This document shows, piece by piece, positions 63,633 through 64,000 of a stretch of DNA of 64,000 bases. The DNA comes from Elymus sibiricus (Eukaryota; Streptophyta; Magnoliopsida; Poales; Poaceae). The stretch's first letter is position 1. Each line of letters begins with the position of its first letter. The stretch lies in NCBI GenBank assembly GCA_039707655.1, contig CM077666.1:239226166-239290165 (forward strand). Reading direction: 5' to 3'. A program made the translations under genes and the position numbers. Under the pieces are notes generated by a model. The model was not told the origin of the DNA. It did not search any database and was given only the letters and a program-made list of their open reading frames with translations.

Positions 63633-64000
63633 ATGAATATCTTCCGGAGAAGTTCTTCGAGGAGGAGGTCCTCGGAAGCGTCATCAAGTGAAATCTCGGC
63701 ACGCCAATCATATGAGGAACCAAGGGCAAGTTCAGTGCGAGATGCCGAAGCAAAATCATGTTGATGGTCGTGCAGCGAGTTCATGCTAGGTGCTGGCATC
63801 AAGGAGGAATTTGACCAATATATTCACAATGCCGAGCTCTCAGCCTTTATCGCAGATAAGCCACCACAGCATTACAACCTCACTCATTCCTTTACTCAGA
63901 ACTTTGACTTTCACCAGCACACTTCTAGAGTTTTATTTCGCCTCTATGACAGATCTTATAATATGCCTCTAGAAGAATTCTGTGATGCATGCAAAATTCC
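63633..64000 (+). pseudogene. Athila-type downstream ORF, start only
   Basis: From the ATG at 63633: a Ser/Arg-rich start (MNIFRRSSSRRRSSEASSSE), an in-frame TGA near 63762, then IKEEFDQYIHNAELSAFIAD and LYDRSYNMPLEEFCDACKIP, which resembles the protein found after or in place of pol in grass Athila elements (sometimes called env-like or ATHILA ORF1). Its role is not established. It runs out of the window. Confidence 0.6.

Larger units (their letters stand above)
58624..64000 (+). mobile_element. Athila-lineage (Sabrina/WHAM-like) Gypsy element, continues past window
   Basis: 5' LTR 58624-60023, inserted into the gag of the minus-strand relative (expected target duplication GCATG at 58619-58623; the other copy is outside the window). 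Followed by an altered primer binding site, a gag-protease frame with two nonsense codons, a spacer with a GC-rich palindrome, and the start of an Athila-type downstream ORF. No pol is seen after the protease. Confidence 0.82.

Overview
This window looks like a gene-poor stretch of a large grass genome of the tribe Triticeae (Triticum/Aegilops type). I infer this from an intact Angela/BARE/WIS-like Copia element whose LTR opens with TGTTGGAAATATGCCCTAG, from Athila-lineage (Sabrina/WHAM-like) and Tat-like Gypsy elements, from a Stowaway MITE, and from retrotransposons nested several levels deep. The family names come from memory of Triticeae repeats, not from a search.

The only host gene I can support is on the minus strand, from stop codon 19407 to start codon 36395. 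It is a nine-exon gene for a plant WBP11-like (WW domain-binding protein 11) splicing-associated protein. The frame is open over 1638 coding bases (545 aa), all eight introns are GT-AG, and the C terminus is acidic and conserved-looking. Three introns are swollen by transposable elements: intron 8 holds a LINE with a hAT-like element inside it, intron 3 holds a full-length Ty3/Gypsy chromovirus-type element with a Mutator-like element in its gag, and intron 2 holds a degraded Copia element with a Tourist-like insertion. A PIF/Harbinger remnant begins about 225 bp upstream of the start codon, and a Stowaway MITE split by a LINE begins about 470 bp past the stop.

Left flank (1-18938). Part of a very long LTR-type element (1-3717) interrupts the 5' leader of a minus-strand Gypsy element (3718-5510). 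That Gypsy element sits in the endonuclease domain of a decayed minus-strand LINE. The same LINE was cut again by the intact Copia element (5886-14703, one 1327-aa gag-pol frame, LTRs about 99% identical). To the right lie a MITE-like hairpin element, a GA microsatellite, a LINE-like tail and the Stowaway/LINE composite.

Right flank (36619-64000). A Harbinger transposase remnant is followed by a plus-strand Tat-like Gypsy element carrying an antisense ORF. It is split by a second Tat-like element (40297-46385, 5-bp target duplication GCTTG) that itself contains a 940-bp solo LTR. Next is the 5' end of a minus-strand Gypsy with gag (47163-48182), cut by a minus-strand Athila-lineage gag-protease element (48183-58623). 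That element's 3' LTR holds a 4395-bp long-LTR-type element (49484-53878), and its gag is cut by a plus-strand Athila-lineage element (58624 to past the window end).

I did not find a new defence or metabolic system. The most notable items are the intact host gene loaded with transposons, LINE insertions with 5'-junction duplications, a Gypsy LTR family with arrays of a 14-bp GC palindrome in U3 and leader, and a repeated polypurine tract in an Athila-type element. All alignments, percentages and counts were made by eye.
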